Shown in pieces: positions 45,028 to 54,952 of a DNA stretch of 64,000 bases (positions within the stretch are counted from its first letter, which is position 1; every line of letters starts with the position of its first letter). Position numbers and translations under genes: made by a program. The stretch spans positions 620,001-684,000 of the forward strand of contig CP136496.1 in the NCBI GenBank assembly GCA_032768795.1, in the 5' to 3' direction. The notes under the pieces were generated by a model. That model saw only the letters and a program-made list of their open reading frames with translations, was not told the origin of the DNA and ran no database searches. This stretch comes from Tremella fuciformis (lineage: Eukaryota; Basidiomycota; Tremellomycetes; Tremellales; Tremellaceae).

Positions 45028-46463
45028 ATGTTCCCGAAAGGAAAGGGAACGGCCACTTTAGAGGAGGGAGACAAGTGTATACTCCAAGGGGATTTCAGGA
45101 TCTTTGAGAGCGCTTCCCTCCAGATTATTTTGGTGATTGCATCTCAATACCCGCTTCTTTCTGATGAGCCTTCAGGAACATGGAGGCTTCTGTTCCGCTT
45201 TCTTCTGAAGACTATCAACGAGAGACGTGGATGAAAACGCGAGTGCGCCATGGCATTTCTGCCTGCGAGCTGGTGGGTGGCAGGACTCGATTTCTACTCA
45301 CCGAGATCTCGTCTTACAAGGCGCGTTCGCCCGAAGCACAAGCCCCGCGCGCTGGTGCACCGTCGCAGGCAAACGCCTGGAGTTCTTTGTGTGACCATTG
45401 GAGAGATCAAGTGATTCAGATAGGCAGATCCTACCTGCATGCGACCTTTCATGCTCTGACCACGACGCAAATCCGAGATCTTTTGCCTTCGAAGTGTGAC
45501 CGAGCACAGGGTAAGTACGACAACGATTGCAAGATCTTGACCGAAGTCATAGCTCAAGACCTCGATACAGGAGACTCACCGCCTGCTACCTCTCTGGCTA
45601 CGGTCGTACTAGGGATCCAAGATTGCGCAGCTTTACCTGCCGCGAATTCGGAATCTGTGGGATTGCGTCATTCGGATGCAATCCACCTTCGAACATTGAG
45701 CCAGCAGTGGCTGTCCGACTGGAAAGAGTTGAAGGAGGCCACTGAGGCCTTCTCTAGGTCGGACACGTCTTTGGGTGTTGAGGCTCTCCAGAACTACACA
45801 GAGAAGTACGCGCGATACCGCGGGACGGTAAAGGAGCTTGCGGAAAATGTTCCCGATCTTCGGGACCCGGAGGAGCTCAGCGCATGGACCAATGGGGAAC
45901 TCAACACTGTCCATCATGTGGTCGAGCTGTACTTCACGCTGGACCCTCGAGGGATACCGTATCTACCGCCGAACGATGCCTCCGATTCACTGCCTTTCTG
46001 GCATAAAGATACCGCGTGGGATCCGTGGCTCACTGATGATCTGAAACCCAAGTTTGAAAGAATTACCGAGGCCAGACAACTGATAAGGAAGATATTTGAT
46101 GCTTCAGGCAGCTCTCCTGCCTCTTCTCGGGGGCATTTCCCTGCGGCGGACACTGCCAGCCTCACTTGGTCGATGACCTGTTATGACGGGAAACTCGATG
46201 CCCTTCGGGGGGGACTGGAGGACCACGATAGACTCCGTCAAATATTCATAAAGAGCATCGTCGATGGTTATGATGTGTATCCGGGAGCGTTCGTAGCCAT
46301 TCCCTCAGACATGCTGTTTGAAGCTCAAATCGCAAGAACCAATCTCCAAAGGTATCTCCACATGCCTGATTCCCAGATTGCTCCAGACTTAGCAAGCCTT
46401 TGCAGTATCGACATTGCGGAGCTTGGCCAGCCTTGGGCGATACCTGATGCGGGAAAGTCCTAG
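45028..46463 (+). CDS. Tandem-array family protein, copy 1 (unknown function)
   Basis: I do not recognise this family. Proposed exon 1 is ATG 45028, MFPKGKGTATLEEGD, ending AA before a 101-nt intron (GTGTAT ... GATGAGCCTTCAG, 45075-45175). It joins exactly in phase with the 1284-bp exon 2 (starting NMEASVPLSSEDYQRETW). Without splicing, ATG 45180 gives a 427-residue protein. Landmarks shared with copies 2 and 3: GRTRFLLTEISSYKA near the start; WRDQVIQIGRSYLHATFHAL; a helical block ALQNYTEKYARYRGTVKELA with VPDLRDPEELSAWT; VELYFTLDPRGIPYLPP; the motif WDPWLTDDLKPKFE; IFDASGSSPASS; and IPDAGKS at the end. No signal peptide, membrane helix or cysteine pattern is seen. It is probably a soluble helical protein. 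Confidence 0.75.
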
Positions 46464-47221
46464 AGCAAGGAATCAGCCTGGCCCTTATATGCAATATTTT
46501 TCGTTCATCGTGTCCTGGCGAGATGCTTTCGTCTTTCCATGTCCTCTAACAAATCTGAAGGAGCCTCACAGAAAGAGTCGATGATCCCACCGACGTGGTC
46601 CCTTCATCGAGAAAGGACTCATCAGTAATCTTGATTAGACGCCATGTGATGATCTTCCAGAACAATCCGCGATGGGTTCACGCATCAGAGTGCAAACGAT
46701 GGGAGCGCGATTGTCTCATCCTCTTACGGCGGTGGCGATGCTCACACAAGACTTTTGATACAAAAGCGCGGATCTCGTTTGCAAAGGCTTTCAGCCATCA
46801 ATGATTCTTCGCGGCTGTGTCCATCGTCTCCAACAAGGCTGTATTTGTATTGACTTCGTCCAAAGTCCGAGTTCCACGAAGGGAGAACATCGCATCACTG
46901 GTCATGCAAAAGAGAAGTTCGCAATGTCACAAGTGGTTCACAGTCTTGGCCGCGGCGATGGCAATAGTTGCCGCTAAATAGCATGGATGGCGCACCTGGA
47001 CTTTAGTATTTGTCCGAGACTCCAAAGCAAGGCCTCACTAGTTGTCAATGCAGGCGATTTCACAAGGCATTGCAAAGTCGTGAATCGCACCCTTCCGAGC
47101 ATTTGAGACAGAGGGTGAAAGGGCGATCACAATGCCTCTACCGGCACCTTCTACCCTGCGCGACCTACGCCTCGCTATCTCAGACTGTGAGGTAAATTTT
47201 CACAGCTCCTAGGCTTTACAG
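46464..47221. other. Spacer between array copies 1 and 2
   Basis: 758 bp with the copy-1 3' flank, a diverged CWC25 3'-end scrap (46611-46650) and a leader resembling that of copy 1. No additional gene is seen. Confidence 0.5.
46611..46650 (+). pseudogene. Duplicated remnant of CWC25 3' end
   Basis: These 40 bases match 44501-44540, which covers the last codons, stop and first 3'-UTR bases of CWC25, at 32 of 40 positions. It reads KGLISNLD-stop against KGLISSLD-stop in CWC25. All eight differences are transitions. The match ends abruptly upstream, so only the tail was carried along, presumably when the unit downstream of CWC25 was duplicated. Confidence 0.7.
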
Positions 47222-48635
47222 ATGTTCTTAAAAGGAACGTGGCCTGCCACAGACAGAAAGGGCGGACAGGTGTTCAGTACTGTGTGTCCCAAAGGCCTTG
47301 CAGTATAAATGGGGGTGCTCCTCAACATCTGATCCATAGGTGTGTGTCTCTCCCCTACGCTCATCCTCTCCGTGCGGCTGCATGTGTACTCGCTATTGAT
47401 CAGCTTCACCAGGGATGCCATACCGAGACTTACACCATGTCGCTTCAAGGACTCGAGCTTTGCGCGCCAGAATTCTGTCTTACAAGGCGCAAAGCGTGTC
47501 CGACCAGGAAGAGGATGCTTCACAGTCCCATATGGGTAATCGGAATCGTGATTGTGATCGGTGGCTTGCTGAAGTAACTCGGCTCGGCGAAAAACGCCTG
47601 AAAGTGACTCTCGAGGCTCTGTCCACTTACAGGGACACTGTGTCGAAGTGCTACGAGTCCGAAAAAGAATACAACGAAGATTGCACCAAGTTGAGGAAAG
47701 AGATGCGCCTAAGCGTCTATGGGGAGCTCCGTCCGCACACTACCTCCCGTACATCCCCCGCGTCAGGCAGAGATACTCGTACAGAGCCACCGGCGGTTGA
47801 CCCAGCCGTGGTGACTGCCGAATCGCGCCTTTTCGATAAAGACTTGCTCGCGCGATGCAGGAAGAAGTGGACCAAAGAATTCAACGCGGTGAAGCACGCC
47901 GGTTGGGTTTGCACACACAATCCGCTCTCCCGTCCAGACCACGAGAACCTACAGGACCATGTGGAGAAGTATGTGCAATACCGTGAAACGGTAAGTGAGC
48001 TTTCCCAGGATATGCGGAATCTCTCCGATCCCGTGGAATTGAGCGCATATACTGAGGGGGGGCTTGATGCCTATCATCACATGGCCCATCTTTATGTCCA
48101 TCTGGACCCCCGGCGAGGGCACAATTACACACCATGGGTCGGACAATCATTGGAAGGCAGGCCGTTCTGGGAGCAAGAGAGGGCTTGGGATCCGTGGCTC
48201 ACAGATGACCTCAAGCGCAAGTCTCAAATAATTAGCGCAGCTAGACAGCTAATAAGCGTGTTATTCGAGTCTTCGGGCTTCTCTCCTGCACCTCGCGTGG
48301 CGAACATTGCAATTCTGACTGCGAGCGCTACTTATTACGACTTGAAGCTCGGAGAGCTTCAGAGGCATTTGACCGCCATCGGAACTGATCGCAGGATATT
48401 CATAGACAGTATTGTCAAAGGTGAAGAAGTGCTTCCGGAAGTCTGTCTCAGAATCCCCACTCCCTTGCTGTCAGAAGCTCAAAGTGCGAGAACCGCGCTC
48501 AAAGATCATCTCGACATGACGGATCCCCAGAGTGCTCCGGAACTAGCAAGCCTTTGCAGAATTGACATTGGGCAGCTTGAGCATCTCTGGCCAATTCCTG
48601 GCACCGAAAAGTGCCGGAGTACGGATTCAGCCTGA
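47222..48635 (+). CDS. Tandem-array family protein, copy 2 (unknown function)
   Basis: Paralogue of the copy-1 product. A proposed first exon MFLKGTWPATDRKGGQ (ATG 47222) aligns with MFPKGKGTATLEEGD of copy 1 and would splice into the main exon just before PGMPYRD; the donor is not certain. An alternative is ATG 47415, giving 406 residues (MPYRDLHHVASRTRALRARI then LSYKAQ). A TATA-like tataaat at 47303 lies upstream of that ATG. Shared landmarks: CDRWLAEVTRLGEKRLKVTL; ENLQDHVEKYVQYRETVSEL; MRNLSDPVELSAYT; LYVHLDPRRGHNYTPW; AWDPWLTDDLKRKSQ; LFESSGFSPAP; LSEAQSARTALKDHLDM; ASLCRIDIGQLEHLWPIPGT. No known domain was identified. Confidence 0.75.
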
Positions 48636-49415
48636 TCTTACATGCATCATGTTTCGTTCACCGGGTCCGGGCCCTCGAGACGTGTTTTCGTCTTCCCATG
48701 TCTTGGGGGAAACAAGGCATCAACGCTTATGCCGACCCGAAGAGGGATCTCATAGAAAAAGTCACTGATCCGGCCTACGTGCTCATCTTCGTCGAGTGAA
48801 ATACACAGCGACTTGCCGTTGATCTTAAAGCAAGGGAATAACTGACGGAGTTGTCGTAGCTACGCGCCCACAAGCAGGTGTTTAAGCTGCTCAGGAAGTA
48901 CCTCAAATCTACCACCTCGACGAACCAGAGTGATTCTCAAAAGCCCAAACCTGGGTGAACTTCGCCCAGGGTCTTCTAAGTCTGAATTTCGGCCCTCCTG
49001 AGCATGATGCGATTCACGGCTGTGTACGATATGACCGTTTGTTTCCCGATCTCAGCGGCTACAGCATTCTGACGGATGGAAAAGCCGCGCAGACCCGCAT
49101 CAAACTAACACAGGCGACGCGCGGCAGAAGAGCTCGGGACGGCGATGCCTCGCATTGAGGTGTCCATACATTGGTATCGAATACGCAATGATGGCTGACC
49201 TTAAATCGCTATTTGTCCAGGTGGGGATGTTTGCGATTGTCATATTCGTTTGAAAATCATGGTGTCTCATTTGGCAGCGCGACCTCTCGGGTGTTCGAGA
49301 TAGAATATACTTATGGCAATCGCATTTCCAGATCTCTCCACCTTCTCCTTTGTTCCACCTTCACCGACTCATTGCAGATCGTCAAGTAATCTTGCAAATT
49401 CTCCGTACTTTTCGA
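48636..49415. other. Spacer between array copies 2 and 3
   Basis: 780 bp holding the copy-2 3' flank (similar to that after copy 1) and the copy-3 leader. No further gene is seen. Confidence 0.5.
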
Positions 49416-50827
49416 ATGTCCTGGGAAGCAAAGTCTACCACAGATGGAAAGGAGAAAACGTATGTAACCACGGCATTCCAAGATCTTGCGAGCCCTTGCC
49501 ACTGTGCGATCAATTTGTGAAAACAGCACAGGTCGCACACCTTCTCGGATCCTCAGACTGTCTGCTCTTCCTTCGCCTGGATTGGGGCGGTGGGAACGAG
49601 AGGACCTAAAGAATGAGCGCGTGCGTCAAGGCAGATGGTTGTGCAAGTCTGTCGGCACAAGGACATCCAATTTGCGGCACAGAATGATGTTGTACAAGAC
49701 GCAGGACACCCTCGACCAAGAGGCGGCTGCATCGCTGCCACCGGTAGATACGTGTGATGCTCAGTGTAAGCAGTGGCTTGACCAAGCAGTCGAGCTGGGC
49801 AGATCATGCCTGACTGCGACCTTTAAGAGTCTGGCCACGATCGAGGACCGCTCAGAATTGTTTCTCAGGTGCTCAGAAAATCTCTCCAAGTACGAACAAG
49901 AAATCACAGCATTGGAAGCACGGATTCCTCTACACGTTCCACCGAGAGACTCGGTGCAAGCCCAGTCTGGCATCGATGCTCGGACACATAGCCGCCCGAC
50001 TGATGCAGACGACCTGACAATTGCCGCAGGACGTTGTGAGGATGCAAAGTTACTCATGCGATTGCAGGAGAAGTGGGAGACCCAGTTGGGAGATCTGCAG
50101 GCGGCTGGGATGGCTTGCACAATTTGGGCGACCTCTGCCGAGCACCATTGCGAGGCCCTACAGACTTACACGGAGACGTACGTGCAATATCGGGACACTG
50201 TAAGTCAGCTTGCCCGAAGAATGCCCGATCTCCGTGACCCTCTACTGGTCAGCACATGGACGCACGAGCAGCTCGATTCCCTCAATCGCGTGGTCGAGCT
50301 ATGTTTCGACATAGACCCTCGGGGGCAGCCATATGTGCCATGGGACGATTCATCACGCTCAAGTCCACCATTTTGGGAGGAGCAGAGTGCATGGGACCCA
50401 TGGCTCGCTGATGACCTAAAGGGGAAGTATCGAACAGTACACCGCGCCAGCCGACTTGTGAGCGAAATTTTCGATGCTTCTGGCCTATCTTCAGCCTCTT
50501 CATATTGGGATTACACCGCGGCGGGCACCGGAAGCCTGACTTATGCCAGCAGCTCTCCAGAAGCGGTTGACCGCGATCGGCGCTCAACGCAAGACGTTTA
50601 TAGACAGGATCGTCAAAGGTCAAGAAATAGCTATGACAGCGTTCCTCAGTATCCCCTCAGAGTTGCTGACCGAAGCGCAGAGCGCAAGGACCCTGCTCGA
50701 AGAGCTTCTGAAAGTGACAAAGTCCCCAATCGCTGAGAAGATAACCGAACTGTACAAGATCGACGTTGAACAGCTTGGCCAGCTCTTGCCGATACCTGGT
50801 ACGGCAAAGAGCACAAAATCAGACTGA
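49416..50827 (+). CDS. Tandem-array family protein, copy 3, frame disrupted near 50535
   Basis: Proposed exon 1 MSWEAKSTTDGKEK (ATG 49416) ends AC before a 175-nt intron (GTATGT at 49460 to AAGGCAG at 49634). It joins in phase to TWLCKSVGTRTSNL, matching TWMKTRV...GGRTRFL in copy 1. Shared landmarks follow: QWLDQAVELGRSCLTATFKS; ALQTYTETYVQYRDTVSQLA; MPDLRDPLLVSTWT; CFDIDPRGQPYVPW; AWDPWLADDLKGKY; IFDASGLSSASS. Around 50535-50555 the frame shifts. Copies 1 and 2 agree in length here, while copy 3 is about 23 nt shorter. The tail RLTAIGAQRKTFIDRIVKGQ to PIPGTAKSTKSD continues in another frame. Either this is a young pseudogene, or an intron 50458-50560 (GTGAGC to CTCTCCAG) skips the break. Confidence 0.6.
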
Positions 50828-51072
50828 TCTTTGGGTGTGCATGCATTGTATTCACTGTGTTTGGTGCTTGCTCTCGCTTTTGCCACACTCGCGAGCGCCA
50901 CATTCGGACCGGTCCGACGGAGACTGTGACGTCAGCCAATTGACCAACCACAGAGCCTAAGATACGACCTCGCAATTACAGCCGTCGCCTAACAGCTAAC
51001 AGCGATCCGGCATATCGTGATTCCATCGAAGAGAATAAGATACACCAGAGGCGTTTTCGAGGGCTCGTTATC

Positions 51073-52443
51073 ATGTCGAATCCATCCAGCATGTTGCACA
51101 AGGGTGCAGTGGCCGTCATTACTGGCGGAGCGTGAGTCTTTCTCTCGGGCATGTTCTTCCCTTCCGGCCTTCAGGCGTTTGACAAGGGGGGTCGTGTGAT
51201 CAGCCCTGCTCCGATGTATTCAAGCAGCGGCACTCCCGCTGCGGCTGGTCAGAGGTGAGCTGACCAACAGCTCGGGTATTGGCCTCGCTGCGGCCCATCG
51301 TTTCGCCCAGCGCGGCATGTCGGTCTTCCTCGCCGACGTCAACGACAAGCAGCTAGCCGCGGCTGTTGAGGAGATCAAGGCGGTGGAGGAGGTGGGCGAT
51401 GTGTTTGGGATGAGGGTCGACGTGAGCAAGGTGGAAGAGGTGGTTGCCATGCGCGAGAAAGTGCTGGACGAGTTTGGCGAGGTGAGCCATTCTCGTCACG
51501 CAATCATTGCAGACCGAGCCTAAAGGACGGAAGGCTGATCAAAGATTCATGTCTTGATGAACAACGCCGGTGTTGGCGCACCTTGTCCCGCCTTCTCCCT
51601 CACACAGCCTCTCGCGGACTTGCAGTCAAATTGGACTGCGGTGCTCGGCGTCAACTTGATCGGCGTCATCAACGTCGCGCAGGTGTTTGCGCCGCATATG
51701 GCAAGGCAGGAGAATGCCAGCGCTATTATCTGCACGGGCAGCAAGCAGGGCATCACGTGTCCGCCGTGAGTCCTCATCTCCTCATTATGTCTCAAGATGA
51801 GTGAAGCAGAGCTGACAGCAGGGGAAACGCCGGGTACAACGTGTCCAAAGCCGGCGTCAAGACGTTCACCGAGCAGCGTCAGTCTCATCTTTGTTGACTG
51901 TGATCCAAGCTGAGCAGCAGTGGCACATGAGCTTCGCAATTCGCCAGATTCCAACTGTACCGCACATCTCTTCGTGTACGTTCTTGAGAATAGCGTGATT
52001 GACATCGCTGATTAGCAGTCCGGGGTGGACACATACCGGTATGACAGCCGGATCAAGCGCCACCAAGCCCCCTGGAGCCTGGACAGCCGAACAGACCGTG
52101 GACTACATGCTGGACAAGGTGTTTGAGGACGGCGACTTCTACGTCATCTGCCCAGACAACGAGACGAGTTCTGTCAGTAACCGGAGTGGCAGGCGTGTCG
52201 TCGAGCTCACGTGAAGGCCCTTGACAAGCTGCGTATCGAATGGAGCGCGATGGACGTCGTGCAGAACCGGCCTCCGCTGTCCAGGTGGCACCCGGAGTGT
52301 GAGCATAGCCGCATCGTCTATTGAGGGGTCTCTGACATGCAGACAAACCCCGCTTTGAAGAGTTTATAGCGAGCCGACAAGGTCTCGCAGCGCGAAGCAG
52401 GTCCCGTGGCCGACCCATGGTCAAAGACGGAGAGTTTGCATGA
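51073..52443 (+). CDS. Short-chain dehydrogenase/reductase
   Basis: Classical SDR with a Rossmann NAD(P)-binding fold; substrate unknown. The cofactor motif AVAVITGGA, then after the intron SGIGLAAAHRFAQRGMSVFL, completes TGxxxGIG. VHVLMNNAGVG carries NNAG. The catalytic residues are Ser in IICTGSKQGI and Tyr/Lys in GNAGYNVSKAGVKTFTEQ. SPGWTHTGM gives the PG-T motif, and WTAEQTVDYMLDKVFEDGDF lies near the end. Introns: about 51132-51268 (137 nt, long for this genome), about 51483-51545, about 51765-51821, about 51879-51917, about 51968-52017, about 52171-52213 and about 52300-52342. The C-terminus reads SRSRGRPMVKDGEFA. It is convergent with RPA1, 129 bp away. Confidence 0.9.
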
Positions 52444-52572
52444 ACTCGAAGAAAGCATGTGTTGTAGTTTGACGGGCAAGTTGTTTGAGTCATGTTATAC
52501 ATGTGCTGCATGCTGCGCAACTAGAAACAGGCAATACCCGAAAAGGCTCATCTCAGGCCTCAGTCACGCGCA

Positions 52573-54739
52573 TCATGCCATAATTGCGTTGATCTGGTGG
52601 ATTAGATGCTGGCTTTCTGCCGGATAATCAGGCGAAGCGGCTTTGCGGCACTGATACCGGACACGAGGTTGATCCTTCACATCAGCTCTGACCGACGAAG
52701 CCGGGAATAGCCTCACGTTGAAAGTATCTTGCTTCGCCATCATCTGGAATGTGTACGTCCGCCCTGCAGGATTCTGGAACACTCGTTGGACTTCGTTGTC
52801 ATCGCCCTGCTCCTGATCACATCAGCTATCTGATTTCACAGGCAGGGTACAGAGATACCCACTTTCCACTGCATTATTTGATTGGCTGTTACGCCCATCA
52901 ATTGCTCGGCAACCTCATTGAACGCTGTGATCCAGAATGATCCAGCATAGTCCATCACGTTCATCGACAAAATATACCTCTTGATCAGCGTTCGTCAAGA
53001 AGCGATGAGCCTGACTTACCGATGGATCGGTGCCTCCCAGCTCTTGTCGCACTTCTCACATCGCCAGCCACTGCCGTCCTCCGTCACCTTCTTGTTGCAC
53101 CCATCAGGGTTCGCACAAGCCGGGTAGCTGAAAGTCTCTGATTTCACAAAGCTAATCGTCGCGCTGGTGGTGAAGTAATCCGTCTTGTCACCCATCCCCA
53201 ACTGCTCATCCTTCGCCTGCCCTATAGTCTTGAGCTCGCTCGGCCGAGGTGCTGCGCCGGTATCTCGAGTGATGGTGGATGAAGTGTAGGCTTGGAAAGA
53301 GCTGTTCTTGCCCTCCGCATCATACCAGCCTCGCAAAGAGTGTGCTTCAGGTATGTCGGGGTTGACGGACATGGTAGCAGAGGAGAACATAGATAGGGAT
53401 CGACCGCCAAAGTCGCCGACTTTGACGCCTTTGAATGCGATGACCGGTTCGTCGTCCGCCTGGAACGTCTCGGCCTGTTTGCCCCAAAGTGTGAGCCGTA
53501 CAGATTGCCCTGACTGATCGACGAGCTGGATATCGCGTTTGGCAAACTGACCATAAGCACCAATAGAAGGGGAATGGAAATTCTTACAGGTTTGTTCGTG
53601 GCTTTCGAGGTAACGGATCCAAGCTCATGGACTTCCTTCACGATGCCGATGACATCCGTCAACTCATCCTTCTGCAGGTCTCCAAGGTCGCCGATCCCCT
53701 TGAAGTTGTACTTGACTTGTGGCACACTCTCGTCGTCACACTGGGATGTCAACGCTGCTCGCACAAGTCAATAAGTGCACAGCGTACAGGCTCGATCTCC
53801 GTGTTGTTCTCGAAGGTAATCTCATACTCGTTGTTCACATTGTTGAACTGCTTCTTGGCAATGTTGATCCTTGCTCTTGAAACAAAGTACACCTTTCCCT
53901 CCTTGAGCAGCTCGTAAAAATTGTCGACCGCATCGTTGAATCCTGTCGCCCTGATCTCGCCCTGCTACTCAGCTCCGCGTCTTCGCATGCATCTCATAGC
54001 TGACCGTTTCATCCATAAATGTCACACTGAACAACTTGCCCTCCCCTCGCTGATTCGACCAATGCTTGATCTCACTCTTCTGCGTGACTCGGGCTTTGAT
54101 CGTCCACCTAGCTTGTCAGCTACACCGAGGGGGTACACGCAGCTCACTTGTTCTGATACGGGCTCAGACCTTCGATGGGGTACAGGGGTCCCATGTCAGC
54201 CTTGGGCTTCAACGATCGGGCAGGCGCAGGCTTCGTGACTCCATTCGCCGCCCGGCTTGCCGCTGCATTCGGAGCAGGCGCGTTGAGCGGGGTGGATTGC
54301 TCTACATTGGTAGGCGTGCCGATCTTCTCTCCGTTCCACGGGACCGGCTCGATACCAAGGATGATCAACAGTCTGTCATGAGCTACGCAGTGATCGGTTG
54401 GGAAGAGGACTGACTTGCGCCCCTGCACAGCGTTGGTGACATATTGCTTCAGCTTGACCACGACGTTCTTGTCCAGCGTATGGTCCTCCACGAGACCGTT
54501 GAGCTGCGTGGCCAGCATGCCCTGGATGAAGTGGTTCCCATCGGACAGAATGACCCTTCAAATCAGCTTCTGCGTCACCGTAGAGTGAGTTCAGCTGACC
54601 GGTACCGGTCAGTGGCGGTACCGCCTGTCGCGTTGATCTTCTTGACGCTGATAGCCTGCAAGATGGGCTCGACACCCTCCGGGGCCTCGGCGGAATGGTA
54701 GACAAGCCGACAAAAGTCGGGTGTGAGAGGCGACGCCAT
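52573..54739 (-). CDS. RFA1: Replication protein A 70-kDa subunit
   Basis: Largest subunit of the eukaryotic ssDNA-binding complex RPA, acting in replication, repair and recombination. The N-terminal OB fold starts [20 protein letters not shown] with [20 protein letters not shown] and [19 protein letters not shown] linker ([20 protein letters not shown]) leads to [12 protein letters not shown], the start of DNA-binding domain A. Further segments: [40 protein letters not shown], and a Cys4 zinc ribbon [12 protein letters not shown] with [16 protein letters not shown] in domain C. It ends with [40 protein letters not shown] and [11 protein letters not shown]. About eight introns. It is head-to-head with NSE2 across 213 bp. 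Confidence 0.95.
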
Positions 54740-54952
54740 GTGTCTGTTCTCCTGCCGAGGTCGCTGGCTCGTAGATGCTCGCTGTGGAGAGAAATATCAA
54801 TAAAGAAGAGCGACGAAGATGTCAGAGATGAGTCAACCGTCGGCGGCAAAGATGCGCAATGTCCACGCGCGTCGTCCGACGCGTCATCACGTGACTTCAC
54901 CAGGTCCATCAGGAAGACAATTCAAGTATCTTCCTCGTTGCCACCATACGCA
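54740..54952. promoter_or_regulatory. Divergent promoter region, RPA1 / NSE2
   Basis: 213 bp between the RPA1 start (54739) and the NSE2 start (54953). It includes the element acgcgtcatcacgtgac at 54880-54896, with an ACGCGT MluI-box-like core (the MBF-type site of S-phase genes in other fungi) immediately followed by a CACGTG E-box. Function is inferred. Confidence 0.5.

Larger units (their letters stand above)
44501..50900 (+). repeat. Tandem array, three ~2.19-kb units
   Basis: Three head-to-tail copies of a unit (5' leader, two-exon gene, 3' flank). Start codons sit at 45028, 47222 and 49416, i.e. 2194 bp apart both times. Leader similarity includes gcaaagtc(a/g)tgaat ... acagaggg(a/t) before copies 1 and 2 (44888-44932, 47071-47116). 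Leaders of copies 1 and 3 share accttcacc(a/g)actcat. The 3' flanks of copies 1 and 2 match at ctca(c/t)agaaa(g/a)agtc (46565-46579, 48749-48763). Divergence is high, so the array is old rather than an assembly artefact. Confidence 0.8.

Noticed and set aside
44851..45234. 127-codon ORF overlapping the start of array copy 1
   Set aside because: Different frame from the conserved family protein; similarity between copies in this region follows the leader and exon 1 frame instead.
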